Shown here: positions 1 through 9,166 of the stretch, piece by piece | Layout of the letters: each line of letters starts with the position of its first letter | How positions within the stretch are numbered: the stretch's first letter is position 1 | NCBI GenBank assembly: GCA_963575745.1 | Contig: CAUYUJ010003686.1 | Coordinates: 25,001 to 48,804 of the forward strand | Source: Prorocentrum cordatum | Lineage: Eukaryota > Sar > Dinophyceae > Prorocentrales > Prorocentraceae | Length of the DNA stretch: 23,804 nt | Direction: 5' to 3' | Translations under genes and position numbers: made by a program | The notes under the pieces: model-generated | What the model saw: the letters and a program-made list of their open reading frames with translations, nothing else | Database searches by the model: none | Told to the model about the DNA's origin: nothing

Positions 1-352
1 GGTCGTCTTCGCGCTCCCGAGCGGAGCCTCCCCTTCACGAAAGCGGCTCCCTGGCCCACCCCACGGACCGCTGAGCACTGTGCACACTTTATCTCCGCGC
101 CCGTGCGGGTAGCACGGAGATCCAAAAAGGTCTGGACCCCTTCCCGGGGCCGGCTTCGCATCCCGGGTCGTTCTGTGGACGGCCCCGGAGCCCACTCAGG
201 ACCCCTGGAGGCCGAGAACGACCAAAAAACCTCCTGCGGAAAACCCGGCCTAAACCGAAACTGCCGACGCTCCGCGCGGAGCGTCGAAAACGCGTATGGA
301 TCTGCAGTTCCTTCTGCTCCGAGAGAGGCGACGGGGAACCGGCGGGCACCTC

Positions 353-354
<2 letters not shown>
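1..354. other. GC-rich unique sequence, no gene supported
   Basis: Open frames here overlap on both strands and share no recognisable domain. The only structure seen is a short copy of dispersed repeat module R1 at 128-180, listed separately. Confidence 0.5.
128..180 (+). repeat. Dispersed repeat module R1, copy 1
   Basis: The stretch starting AGGTCTGGACCCCTTCCC aligns with 13452-13510, which starts AGGTCTAGACCCTTCCCT. Both continue through a GGCTT...CATCCCG segment, with about one indel and scattered substitutions. Inverted relatives lie near 6797-6900 and 7253-7345. At 13.4 kb the module directly follows a family C element, so this copy may be a fragment of that larger repeat. Confidence 0.6.

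Positions 355-396
<42 letters not shown>
355..396 (+). repeat. (CAG)14 trinucleotide microsatellite
   Basis: Fourteen uninterrupted CAG units. Plus-strand frames through it read poly-Q or poly-S, and a minus frame reads poly-L. The surrounding frames are arginine/proline-rich, lack a recognisable domain and are open in several registers, so coding use is not supported. Confidence 0.97.
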
Positions 397-397
<1 letters not shown>

Positions 398-1230
398 TGG
401 CGCAGCAACCTGCCGCGGGACAACGGCCCCGCACGGTCGGACTCGATTGGACAGGACACTCGAGAGGACACAAGACCCTTCCGAGGGCCGCACTGCGACA
501 GGAATGTGGGAAGCATGGGTCGCGAGACGCAGGACACAAGAGTACCCTTGATCTGGCAGGGTCGACCCACGAATCTGGGCCGACTGTAAAGCCCCCCCGT
601 GCAGCCGCGCAGCCGCGCGGCGCCGCACGGCGGCTCGCCGGTGCCGCCCCCCGGAGGCTGCCGCTTCTCGCGCAGGCAGCGGCAAGCACACCGGGCAGCC
701 TGTTCGGCGCCCGCCTTTGCGCAGCGCCAACATTAAACGGGCTGATGTTTTGCGGCGGCGGCGACCGCGTGGCCAGGGTGTCCCGCTGCAGGGGTCGTTC
801 GGCCGTCCGCGCCAGGGCGCCCAGCTCCGCAAGAGAAAGTGCCCTGGCACGCAAGCGCCGCTATCTTTCCGAGCACGGCAGGCGCCAGACGAGCAAGAGC
901 AGACAAGGAGCCCCAAGCACGGAGGGGAAGGAGGCTACCTCAGACACCATCGCGGCGTCAAAAAAAAAATCCAGGCGGGCAGCGATTCGCCATGTTCGGG
1001 CCCGCCTCTCAGGAGGCAGGGGCCTTCCTTGCACGGGCTTGGCAGCTCTCAAGAAGCCTTCTTAGAAGGCTCTGGGGCCTTCTGAGGTCAAGTCGGGCGT
1101 GCCCCTCTACGGGAGGAAGCTCCGAAAACAGCCCAAACATAGCCTGGGGACGATTGCTTGAATACTGCTTGATTATACTTGGGCGTGTTTTAACTATCCT
1201 GCATGTCTCCTCCAAAACCCACCTGTACCG
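397..1230. other. No gene supported; short palindrome at 1053-1069
   Basis: GC-rich sequence with overlapping frames in several registers and no protein-like composition. One perfect odd palindrome (AGCCTTCTTAGAAGGCT) lies near 1053-1069. Related CTTCTCAGAAG words recur around 8335-8410 and 11401, but no larger shared unit was seen. Confidence 0.4.
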
Positions 1231-1231
1231 G

Positions 1232-1440
1232 ATCGGGCGAAAGGGGGGGATAGCAAAAGGTGGGGTTTGAGAATCAGCTCACGTCGCTGATTTTCCCGGC
1301 GCCTCCCGGCGCCGGAGGCGGCCATGTATCGAGGAATGAGCTCCTCGGTGGGGCCGAAACCAGCTGCATGCAACAAATTTCGTAACCCCCCCTTTCCCAA
1401 TCCCCCCCTTTCGTCCAGCCCACCTGTAGGGGGACATGCC
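1232..1440 (+). repeat. Dispersed MITE-like repeat family C, copy 1
   Basis: The block has degenerate inverted ends: GCGAAAGGGGGGGATAGC near 1237 pairs roughly with the C-rich tract at 1381-1412. Inside are two perfect 7-bp hairpin stems, AATCAGC/GCTGATT and CGCCTCC/GGAGGCG, and then the sequence CATGTATCGAGGAA. The same order recurs at about 7813-8070 and 13235-13430. No transposase is present, so a non-autonomous element is the natural reading. No target duplication was established. Confidence 0.65.
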
Positions 1441-1620
1441 CGACCCAACTCTCGGGAGGTCCCTGCTCTCAGGGAAGCGCCGGCGCCCCTTCTGGGCAGG
1501 GCCGCCCCCCCCGCGCCACCCCCTCGGCAGGCGCCTCCGGCATGCTGGCCAAGGCTGCACGACACTGAAGGGGCCCCAGGACACACAAAGAAATACACAC
1601 AAATCAAAAGATTCCCCATG

Positions 1621-1733
1621 TTTTCCTATATTTTCGGGTTTTTTGTCTTCCCCCCCACTTCCAATATTTTCCCATATTTTCAGGGTTTTTGTCTTCCCCC
1701 CCACTTCCCATATTTTCCCACATTTTCCTGGGG
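1621..1733 (+). repeat. 46-bp tandem repeat, about 2.4 copies
   Basis: Units begin at 1621, 1667 and 1713 (partial). Each starts TTTTCC(T/C)ATATTTTC and then carries a GTTTTTTGTCTTCCCCCC-type segment. The first two units are both exactly 46 bp with few substitutions, indicating a recent local duplication. The T/C-rich strand contrasts with the GC-rich flanks. Confidence 0.9.
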
Positions 1734-1739
1734 ATCGAC

Positions 1740-2114
1740 GATTCATTGTGTCTGTGTGCTTGTTCCTCTCCTGAGACATAACCGTCGGTGTCGACCTTGG
1801 CCGTCGTCCATCTTGGTCGTCGCAGGCTCGTGGATTCTGCTCGAAGATCGGCGACGGCCGGCACAGACCACGACTGAGATCGGCGCCAGAAGGATCCCGC
1901 GGCGTCTCGGTCATATCATCGCGCTGCTTCCCTCGATGCCACCGTAGGGGTACAAACTTTCCAGCCGCCCTGGGGCAGGCGCCCCCGACAGCGAAAAAGT
2001 TTATTTTATACCGTTCTTCGCCCGCTGATCGATAAGAAGTCGCCGGAGCTCCAGGAGATCCCCCTGGAAATAGGCACCAACACCAACACAGGGGGTTGCC
2101 TCCACGGGGGGAAG
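1740..2114. other. No feature supported
   Basis: Mixed-composition sequence with no convincing frame or repeat. A TTTATTTTATACC stretch near 2000 is TATA-like by composition only. Dinoflagellate promoters are not known to depend on a TATA box, so no promoter is called. Confidence 0.4.
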
Positions 2115-3233
2115 ATGATCCTCGATTTCGGTGCTGGTGGCAATATTTCGGTCACCTTGGAAGCCAGAATATCACCACCATCACCGAGGAACAGCGCCGG
2201 GGGGTCTCTTTTCGGGGGGGGGGGTCTCTTCCAGGCTACCTTGGAGGGCCTGGGGGGTCTGGGGACGATGTTTTGGAGGGTTCTCCCACGGGGGAGGTCT
2301 GAAATGGCTTGTCTTGGAGGGTCCAGACCCCCTCCCTTTTATTACGAAATCTGGAGTATTTCAGAACGAGCTGTGCGGACTAGGAGCGGATCTCGGAAGC
2401 GGAATGTGCGAAGCCTGCTGCCGCTGCCGGTCCACGCTCAGAATCTCAGGGAGGCCCTCGACGCCAGCGGTCATAAGGTCGTCCCGAACATGGGAACTTG
2501 CAGAAAGCGGGGTGGAGCTCGCGGCAGTTGTTCACAGAGGCACAGAAGCTCGGAAGAAGCTCGAGTGGACAACATCGCACTGCGAGTACGACGCCGACGC
2601 CGAGCACAAGGACGGCAGGATGGATCATATCGTGCCGTCCCAGGGACGGCAGGCACGGTCACCACGGCGACACCACACAGCAGGCGATATGGTGGGGCAG
2701 CGACGCCACATCCCACCAGCCATCCAACACCCCGCAGCCATCTCAACGACGAAGCTCCACGACGGGACCAGGCAGGGCACGTCTTGCTGTGCCGCGGACC
2801 CTGCGAGCGCGCGGGCCGGCAGAGCAGCCCAAGGGCCACTGGACGGCGACCTGAGCACGGAAAGAGCCTGCGATCTGGCAGGGCACGCGGCACCAGAAGC
2901 ACGACGGGCAAGAGAGGGACAACGGCACCAACGACAGCGGCACCGGCGGCAGCACCGCACGCGGCAAGGGGTGGCCGTGCGGCCAGGCCATGTGCACAGA
3001 TCGTTTCACGATGCACCTTCGAATGCGATCAGCACCAGCAGCTACTGCAGAGCACCATATACTCGAACAAGCCACCCGACACAGCATGGCAACAGCACAC
3101 CAACGGGGGCACCGACAGACTGCACAACAGGACGGCTCCTGGATTCCACTGCGAATCACAACTACCACCAGCAGGTTGTGTGAATCCACAAGAACAAGCA
3201 ACGTCGCAACGAACCGCCGAAACAACGACATAG
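2115..3233 (+). CDS. Low-confidence open frame in A/C-rich sequence
   Basis: An ATG at 2115 opens 372 codons to a stop at 3233. A second frame on the same strand (2131-3183, GTG start) is open for 350 codons over the same DNA, and a third is open from 2990 to 3871. The forward strand is rich in CAC, CAG and ACC words and poor in T, which removes stops from all registers. The frame from 2131 has a more protein-like cysteine- and tryptophan-containing stretch between about 2350 and 2650. No domain was recognised, and at most one frame could be real. A decayed exon is possible. Confidence 0.15.
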   Translation: MILDFGAGGNISVTLEARISPPSPRNSAGGSLFGGGGLFQATLEGLGGLGTMFWRVLPRGRSEMACLGGSRPPPFYYEIWSISERAVRTRSGSRKRNVRSLLPLPVHAQNLREALDASGHKVVPNMGTCRKRGGARGSCSQRHRSSEEARVDNIALRVRRRRRAQGRQDGSYRAVPGTAGTVTTATPHSRRYGGAATPHPTSHPTPRSHLNDEAPRRDQAGHVLLCRGPCERAGRQSSPRATGRRPEHGKSLRSGRARGTRSTTGKRGTTAPTTAAPAAAPHAARGGRAARPCAQIVSRCTFECDQHQQLLQSTIYSNKPPDTAWQQHTNGGTDRLHNRTAPGFHCESQLPPAGCVNPQEQATSQRTAETTT

Positions 3234-3480
3234 AGGAAGGAATAGCAAAGGCGCGGCTCTGGACTACACCTATCACCACAGTTATTCAGCTCCACCGCTA
3301 CAGGCGGGCAACGACACGCGTAGCAGCAATTCAGCCACCAAGCACAACAGCAGCCGCAAACAGCATCAGAGGCAACGCAAATGCAACCCACAGCCAACCG
3401 TGCGAGCGGTCACCAGCAGAAAAGGGTGGCCCAGCAACCCCACCGCCACCACTCTTGCGGACAATACCACCAAGAATTGA

Positions 3481-4620
3481 TACTTACCTTCGTGACGACA
3501 CCCACCTGCCTGCTCCGTCGCACGCCCACCCCTGCTGTCATACCGCCCTTCCCTCCCAGGCCCCCTCCATTCCTCTCCCTGCTACATTCTACTCAGCTCC
3601 CCTCTCCTCCCCATCCTGCCCCATCCTCCTCCCTCACCCCCGCCGCTTTCACCAACCGCCCCCGTTGGCGGATCGCATAAAAAGGGTGGAGCGAGAGGAC
3701 CAGCCTCCTGAGAGGGAAGCGAGCCTGTTTGGGGGGGGCCCAAAAATTCTTACCACCACCACCACCTCCCTCCCCACCTCCCTCTCGCTGGAAAGAGGAG
3801 AAAGAGAGAGAGAGGGGGGGGGGGAATCGACGTGGTGGTGGTGTGCATTGTTTGGGCCCCCTTGTGTTTAGAGGAGGCAAGCCTCGACGCAGACCCAGAC
3901 TTTCGGAGGTCCGCCCAGACTCCTTGCACCGGCGCTGCCCCCCCCCCTCTGGCGAGCGGAGCGCGCCAGAGGCGGCGCCCGAGGCTCCCTCCGGGGGGGC
4001 GAGGGGGGCCGGCGCCGGCCCGAGGAAACTCTCGCGGCCCTCCGAGGGTCTGTGCCTCTGCCGCCCCGGCGCCGCTCGGCTCCCAGAGGGCCGTCCGAGG
4101 CCTCCGAGAGGGAGGGCCGTCCGTGCTCCGCGGGCGGCGCGGCCTCTGAGAGGCCCTCCGCCCTCTCTGACCATCGCTCGGACGTCCATTCCGTTTTTTT
4201 TCCGGTTTCGGGCGTGGTTTTTTCGCCAAATGATCAAGGATGCTCCTCGATGGTCCTCGCCGAAGGAAAAATGCACACGTCCGAGCGATGCCAAGCCTCT
4301 CAGGGAGAAGGCGCCCCCCCCCTCTCGGAAAGGCCCTGCCCCCTCAGAAGACGAGCCGCCCTGCTGGCAGCGGAGCACTGGCAGGCCCGCTCTGGACCGA
4401 ATCGCGAAGCCTCCGATCGGAACAGGAGCGAACACGATCGCCAGCGAACTGAATCGAAACCGGATCGCAGCGCCCAGCTCCAGCCGGCCCTGGCCGATGC
4501 CGGTGAATCTAGTCGTATCGAATCGGATCGTAGGCGGGCGTAGCCGGGACCATTTCATCCTGCATGGTTTTTCAAGGGGCCCTGGGTCCCAGCGAGGACC
4601 CGCGGATACCGAAAAATCAT
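3481..4620. other. C-rich and GC-rich sequence, no gene supported
   Basis: 3480-3660 is C-rich and often polypyrimidine. 3731-3861 holds a degenerate inverted repeat listed separately. 3900-4360 is very GC-rich with recurring CTCCGAGAGG/CTCTCGGA-type words. GAATCGGATCG occurs near 4520 and again near 7612, 7692 and 7721. No frame looks like protein. Confidence 0.4.
3731..3861. repeat. Degenerate foldback (inverted repeat)
   Basis: The left arm near 3731-3766 reads GGGGGGGCCCAAAAATTC followed by (ACC)n. The right arm near 3829-3861 reads (GTG)n followed by GTTTGGGCCCCC, the imperfect reverse complement in the same order. A polypyrimidine half (3766-3800) and a polypurine half (3790-3826) lie between them. 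Part of the symmetry comes from simple sequence, but the GGGCCCAAA boundary does not. Confidence 0.5.
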
Positions 4621-4628
4621 AGAGGCAT

Positions 4629-4955
4629 CTATATATATATATATATATATATACACGTATGTATTTATATATAAATACATACATACATACATACATACAT
4701 ACATACATACATACATACATACATACATACATGCAAACATACATACATGCATGCATGCATACATACATAGACACATACATACATACATACATCACATTAC
4801 ATTACATTACATTACATTACATTACATTACATTACACTACACTACATTACATTACATCACATTACAATACATTACATTACATTACATTACATTACATTAC
4901 ATTACAATACAGTACATTACATTACATTACATTACATGCATGCATGCATGCATAG
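4629..4955 (+). repeat. Compound microsatellite: (TA)n, (ACAT)n, (ACATT)n, (ATGC)n
   Basis: In order: (TA)n at 4630-4653; a perfect 26-bp palindrome at 4657-4682 centred on TTATATATAA; (ACAT)n from about 4673 with ATGC variants to 4790; (ACATT)n with a few CACTAC/CAATAC variants from about 4793 to 4935; and (ATGC)n to 4955. Tyr/Ile/His-only frames through the block are repeat artefacts. Confidence 0.97.
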
Positions 4956-4993
4956 ATACAGATTCCCCTTCCTATATGTTTATAAGCCCGGGC

Positions 4994-5026
4994 GGGGGGG
5001 GGGGGGGGGGGGGGGGGTGGGGGGGG
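4994..5026 (+). repeat. Poly-G tract with G-quadruplex potential
   Basis: A run of 24 G (4994-5017) is followed by one T and 8 more G. This is enough for intramolecular G-quadruplexes. It separates the AT-rich microsatellites from family E, and sequencing length errors are likely here. Confidence 0.95.
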
Positions 5027-5039
5027 AAAAACGGTCGGT

Positions 5040-5660
5040 TCCCGGGATCTGGGGCTTCGGGACCCCCCGGACGGGCCTCGAAGCGGCCCCCCCGGGCCTC
5101 GAACGGGGCGGCGCGGCGCGCTCCCCAAACGACCCCAGAGAGCCCCCAGCACGGTCCACGACGAGCCCCACGAAGCCGTCGTGCCCCCAAAGATTGTCCC
5201 GAGACGTCCCCAGGAGGCCTCCAAGAAAGAGCACTCCCAGGAAGGCCCCAGGAGGCAAAAATCGTAGATCTTCTGTTGGTTGTTGGTGAATTTGGGGGTT
5301 CTCCTCTTGTCGGCTTCCCGCTCCAAAACGGCGGTCTTCTGGGCGTCCGAAACCGCCTGGGAGGCCCCAAAATCGCCCCACAACCATCCGAAAGAGCTTC
5401 CAGGCAGTCCAAGAGAGTCCCAAAACGGCACAACAGGTGTCCAAAATGGCCCTCAGAGAGCCCCATGGCGGCCCAAGATGGCCCCAAGACACCCTCCGAA
5501 GCATTCCAAATTGTGACCCGGTCGTTCAGGGAGACCGCGGTTGGAGGCAGGGTGGCCCGAGGAAGCCCCCAGAGGCCCCCAGAATACGCCAAGGAGGCCT
5601 CCAGAAGGCCTTAAGAAAGCCTGACAACAACTTTTGAAAGGCCCCCAGAGGCTCTCCAAG
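5040..5660 (+). repeat. Dispersed repeat family E, copy 1
   Basis: GC-rich sequence built from GGCCCC/CCCAAGA/GAGGCCCCC-type words, with a less GC-rich insert at about 5253-5330 (AAAAATCGTAGATCTTC... then GGCTTCCCGCTCC). The insert aligns with 16990-17070 and, reverse-complemented, with 23370-23445. Several frames on both strands are open and give Gly/Pro/Trp/Leu or Arg/Pro/Gln-rich pseudo-proteins from the same words. That argues for a repeat rather than a gene. Confidence 0.7.
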
Positions 5661-5894
5661 GAGGAGCCTCCGCAAAAAAAGATGAGGAGGATGAGGAGAA
5701 TGCGCAGGGCATGGCGAAAATGAGGAAAAAGAAGCCATGGAGGAAGGATAACGAAAAACATTATCATAGCGGCGATGCCAGAAAAGGCAACAAGGAGTTC
5801 TCGCTAAATTGTCGGCTTGACCTTCCTGCCATTCCGCCTGCGTACCAAACTTCAAGGACCAAGGTGCATGGCGCGAAGCGCCACTGCAGTCTTG
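5661..5894. other. No gene supported
   Basis: Purine-leaning sequence of moderate GC. Short frames occur on both strands, none longer than about 130 codons and none with a recognisable motif. Confidence 0.4.
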
Positions 5895-5950
5895 TACATA
5901 TATATATATATACATAAATATGTGTGTATATATATATATATATATATGAT
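5895..5950 (+). repeat. (TA)n microsatellite
   Basis: Two (TA)n runs are separated by a CATAAATATGTGTG bridge. The boundary with GC-rich sequence on both sides is sharp. Confidence 0.95.
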
Positions 5951-5967
5951 ATGCCGCGCTTGTTTCG

Positions 5968-6540
5968 TAGCGAAGGCAAATATGGCTTTCGGGTAATGAC
6001 TCAGGCCGCTGGCGGCCATTCGGAACGATCCGGGCACACCCGGAACGCCCCTGGCGAGGCGCAGCCGCTGGAGAGCGCCTCGGGGCTGCAAACCGTCGGG
6101 AACCGACGAAGACGGCCTAGAACCCCAAACCTCGAACCCTTAACAATAGAAGCCTCCTAGATGGGGTCGGAGTAGATTGTGTCGGAGGATCGCACCGCAT
6201 GGCCGGTGCATCGGAGATGTGTCGGCGATACATCGGCGATGCCTAGGCGGCGTCGATGCATGGGCGACGTCGACGTGGAGAAAATCGGGCTCCACATCAA
6301 ACCGCATCGCCGATGCATCGGCGATGCGGCGCGATCCTCCGACACCATCTACTCCGACCCAATCTGGGAGGCCTGGACCCTAACGAGGCCCAAAATGGCT
6401 TTCGGGCCACAACTCTGCTCTCTGGCGGCTGTTCGGGGCGATGCTGGCACCGCCTGAAGGCCCTCGACGAGGCGCAGCTGATGGAAACCGCTCTGGGTCC
6501 AAAAAACGTCCGAAAGCCTAGACACAACGAGAGGTGGGGG
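5968..6540 (+). repeat. Diverged ~150-bp direct repeat flanking a foldback
   Basis: 5970-6130 and 6388-6540 share the order ATGGCTTTCGGG, CTGGCGGC, TTCGG, CGAGGCGCAGC and GCCTAGA with similar spacing. By eye they are about 60-65 percent identical. The family A foldback at 6152-6372 lies between them. Either a tandem duplication was later invaded by the foldback, or both belong to one larger element. Confidence 0.5.
6152..6372 (+). mobile_element. Family A foldback/MITE-like element, copy 1
   Basis: The left arm (6152-about 6219) and the reverse complement of the right arm (about 6305-6372) agree over roughly 68 bp with about 7 mismatches. Shared blocks include GGGTCGGAGTAGAT and GTGTCGGAGGATCGC. 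The spacer holds a GTGGAG/CTCCAC stem around AAAATCGGG, and GATGCATC words recur. A second copy lies at 8108-8285. No coding capacity is present, so any movement would need enzymes supplied elsewhere. Confidence 0.8.
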
Positions 6541-6790
6541 CTGCAGGCGGGGAGGGGCGCCTGTCGTTGAGCACGAGGCCCTCGATCGTCGGGGTCAGCT
6601 GCCACAGGTCGTGGGTCGCCACTGGCCTCCCAACCCCGCAGAGGCCCGCACTCGGGCGAAGGGGGTGGGCGAAGCCGCGGCGCAGGCATCGGGTGATGCT
6701 GCAGGTATTCCTGGCCCAAGCTGTCCCGGCCGTTGGCGCCGTCTCGAAGAAATCGGCATGGCGACTTTTCACATCTTTCGGCCCCTCGGG
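6541..6790. other. No gene supported
   Basis: GC-rich sequence with overlapping frames on both strands (minus 6518-7162, plus 6534-6815) that are arginine/proline/glycine-rich. No domain or codon pattern favours one strand. Confidence 0.4.
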
Positions 6791-6900
6791 GCCGTCAAAA
6801 GACGACTCGGGATGAAAAACTGAGTCTGGGGAAATGGTCGAGAGGTCGGGGGCCCGTGCCTCGGAAACAAGCGGGAGGCCGGATGTCTGGGGGCTGCTCT
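6790..6900 (-). repeat. Repeat module R1, inverted copy
   Basis: Reverse-complemented, this reads GTTTTTCATCCCGAG at one end and continues through a GACC...CCCCAGAC segment matching the order at 13430-13510. The match is diverged but keeps the same block order. A second inverted copy lies about 450 bp downstream. Confidence 0.5.
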
Positions 6901-7118
6901 GGAGGCCACCTGGGCCGCCCCGAAGGTCCTGGGGACACCTTGGGGCAGGGACACCTCCTGCAACACCCGAAGGCAAGGCCGGCCGTCGAAGAAGGAAATC
7001 TGGGGGGCCACTCCTGGGCGAGCTGCTCGCAGAAACGACCCAAATGTCCGACGCCACGACTCTCTTCAGCCCCGGCGTGAGGATCGTCGCTCTCGGCCTC
7101 TGGGCAGCTGCCCGGCCC

Positions 7119-7345
7119 CAGGGCAGGAACGGGTCTTCTTGATTCGCGGGTCGAGAGCGCACCTCTTCCGGTCGAAGCTAAGCGGGCCGCGCGAAGCTTG
7201 AATTAACCAGAGATGGGGGAGGGACAACCCCCAGGGCAGGAACAGGTCCGGGGCAGGAAACAAACGGACCCTGGGGGAAGGGGTCGGGACTTCGGGGGCC
7301 GCGCCTTGGAAAACTCGGATCGTCGGACGCCTGGGAACCTCGGAG
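7119..7345 (-). repeat. Repeat module R1, second inverted copy, with an 18-bp direct repeat
   Basis: 7253-7345 reverse-complemented matches the R1 order: CCCAGGCGTCC, a GAGTTTTCC segment, then CCCGACCCCTTCCCCCAGGG. Next to it, CCAGGGCAGGAAC(G/A)GGTC occurs near 7119 and again near 7231. The two R1 copies and these short repeats suggest an old local duplication of 6.8-7.3 kb. Confidence 0.45.
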
Positions 7346-7812
7346 GCAACCTCTTCGTGAGAACGACCGGGGGGCATCCATCCCGATTCGGGGGCCGTGG
7401 AGCCCAGGCTGGCCCAGTTCAGCCCAAGACTGAGCCGGGCTCGGCCGTATCACAAGCACAATTGAACGGGACCATGCCGGGTGAGGCCAAATTTCGACCA
7501 CGGCTACACCAGCGCCCATGCAGAGTTCAACGTCCAGGGAGTGGCATCCTGAGACATCGGGTCGAACCGAACTCTGCGTCGAATCGAGCTGCATCGGCAC
7601 GGAGTCAGAACCGAATCGGATCGGCCGCGCCTGACAACAGCAGCGCCACATGGGTACTGGGCCGAATAGGCTCATTAGAATATCGAGATCGAATCGGATC
7701 GACCCAGCCTAAGTCGATGTCGAATCGGATCGATCGGACAAACATGGACGCTTGAGGGGTCGTGTCGAGCAACTCTGCGAAAATCTTCGGCGAGGTGGCT
7801 ATGGAGGGGCAT
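7346..7812. other. No gene supported; GAATCGGATCG words
   Basis: The word GAATCGGATCG occurs three times between 7610 and 7735 and once near 4520, within otherwise unrelated sequence. Frames here (plus 7213-7755, minus 7178-7675) are open on both strands and carry no recognised motif. Confidence 0.4.
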
Positions 7813-8070
7813 CGGGGCGGGCGGAAGGGGGGATAACGAAGGCGAGGGTAACGAACCAGCTCACGTGGCCAGTCTTCCCCCCGCGCCCCCCCGGAGCCAA
7901 AGGCGCCCATGGATCATCGAGGACGGCGCCCAGCGGCGGGCGCCGAAACCGGCTGCGCGCAGCAGGACTTCGCCCCACCCCCTTTCCCACTCGCCCCCGT
8001 GTTACCTCCGGCGTCGCGATGTCTTGTCACAACGTGGGCCCCCAGAGATCTGCCTCGGCATGCCGCTCGC
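7813..8070 (+). repeat. Dispersed repeat family C, copy 2, with part of R1
   Basis: The order matches copy 1: a GGAAGGGGGGATAACGA left end, AACCAGCTCACGTGGC, a GCGCC/GGCGC stem, CATGGATCATCGAGGACGGC, a C-rich right end near 7975-7997, then TCGCGATGTCTTGTCACAAC. The last block matches TCGCGACGTTTTCACAAC in the 13.4 kb copy, so this copy extends into R1. Confidence 0.6.
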
Positions 8071-8107
8071 TCCCTTGGCGGCCTTGGCCCCTGTGATGGG
8101 CGGAGGA

Positions 8108-8285
8108 CTCCTAGATTGGGGTCGGAGCCGATGGGGTCGGAGGATCGCACCGCATCGGCGCTGCATCGGCGACGTCGGCGATGCATCGGCGCCGTAGGCG
8201 TGGAGAAAATCGAGCGCCACATCGAGCCGCATCGCCGATGCATCGGCGACGCGGCGCGATCCACCCACCCAGTCTTCGGCGGCGC
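8108..8285 (+). mobile_element. Family A foldback/MITE-like element, copy 2 (degraded)
   Basis: Shares with 6152-6372 the left end (CTCCTAGAT(T)GGGGTCGGAG), GGTCGGAGGATCGCACCGCAT, the centre GTGGAGAAAATCG and the right arm CGCATCGCCGATGCATCGGC. The right terminus has lost roughly 20 bp relative to copy 1, since GCGATCC runs straight into ACCCACCCAGTCT. The inner palindrome around GATGCATC is kept. Confidence 0.75.
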
Positions 8286-8596
8286 GACGAGGGGGAAGTG
8301 AGAGGGAGACGGCCCTCTCAGATGGCGGCGGGGCTTCTCAGAAGCCATCGGGCCTTCTGAGAAGCTCTCTGTGCCTTCGGGGAAGCCTTGGACACCTCTC
8401 AGAAGGCCAGAGGCCCCCCGAGCCCTCTGCGAAGGCCCCCTCCTTCTCCATGGCTCGCCGCCGCCGACTAAACTTGCAGGGCTGGGCTCCACATGTGGCG
8501 ACCATCTGCCCGAGCCCAGTGCACAGCCGAGCCTCTTGGCGAGGGCCGCGCGCGCCCTTGCAGGGGCCACCCGGGCCTGCGCGGACGGCCCCATCC
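8286..8596. other. No gene supported
   Basis: GC-rich, with repeated CTTCTCAGAAG/CCTTCTGAGAAG words between about 8330 and 8410. No frame stands out. Confidence 0.4.
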
Positions 8597-9096
8597 GGAG
8601 GAGGAGGAGGAGGAGGAGGAGGAGGAGGAGGAGGAGGAGGAGGAGGAGGAGGAGGAGGAGGGAGGAGGGGAAGGAGGAGGGGAGGAGGAGGAGGAGGATG
8701 AGGAGGAGGAAAGAAAGGAGAGGAAGAGGAGGAGGGGGAAGGAGGAGGAGGAAGGAGGAGGAGGAAAGCGAGGAAGAAGGAGGAGGAAAGCGGAGGGAGA
8801 GGAGTGAGGAGGAGAGGAAGAGGAGGAAACGGAGGAAGAGGGAGGGAGGAAAAGCCGGAGCGACATCCACAGCTCAGAAGGAGGAGGAGAGAGGAGTGGA
8901 GGAGGAGGAGGACGAGTACGAGAATAGGAGGAGGATAGAAGAGGAGGAAGGAGGAGGAGAACGACAGGAGAAAGGAGAGGGGAGGAGGAGTAGGAGGAGG
9001 AGGAGGAGGGAGAGGAGGGAGGAGGAGCAGGGAGGAGAGGAAAAAGAGGAGGGGGAGGGAGGAGGGGGAGGAGGACGAGGAGGACGAGGAGGGAGC
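8597..9096 (+). repeat. Polypurine (GGA)n tract
   Basis: 8597-8698 is uninterrupted purine. The rest is GGA/GAA-rich with one non-repetitive interruption near 8850-8878 and few other pyrimidines. All plus frames (Glu/Arg/Gly) and minus frames (Ser/Leu/Pro) are open as a consequence. The tract can form triplex (H-DNA) structures. Confidence 0.95.
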
Positions 9097-9126
9097 GCGC
9101 CCCACGAGTCTCGGGCGAGAATAAAA

Positions 9127-9166
9127 CTAGAATCACGCGCGCGCTTCGCGCGCGCGCTAATTCTAG
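9127..9166. repeat. GC-rich hairpin
   Basis: CTAGAATCACGCGCGCGC (9127-9144) pairs with GCGCGCGCGCTAATTCTAG (9148-9166) across a TTC loop, with about a one-base offset. The minus strand reads hairpin and then GTTTTATT, some 290 bp beyond the stop of the decayed gene. A relative lies at 21540-21570. A 3'-end role on the minus strand is only inference. Confidence 0.85.

Noticed and set aside
103-1065. Poly-glutamine protein across the (CAG)14 tract
   Set aside because: The frame starts with GTG, is Arg/Ser/Ala-rich on both sides, has no domain, and overlaps a 275-codon frame on the other strand.
5968-6540. LTR retrotransposon with ~150-bp LTRs
   Set aside because: The direct repeats are strongly diverged, lack TG...CA ends and enclose no polyprotein, only a foldback.
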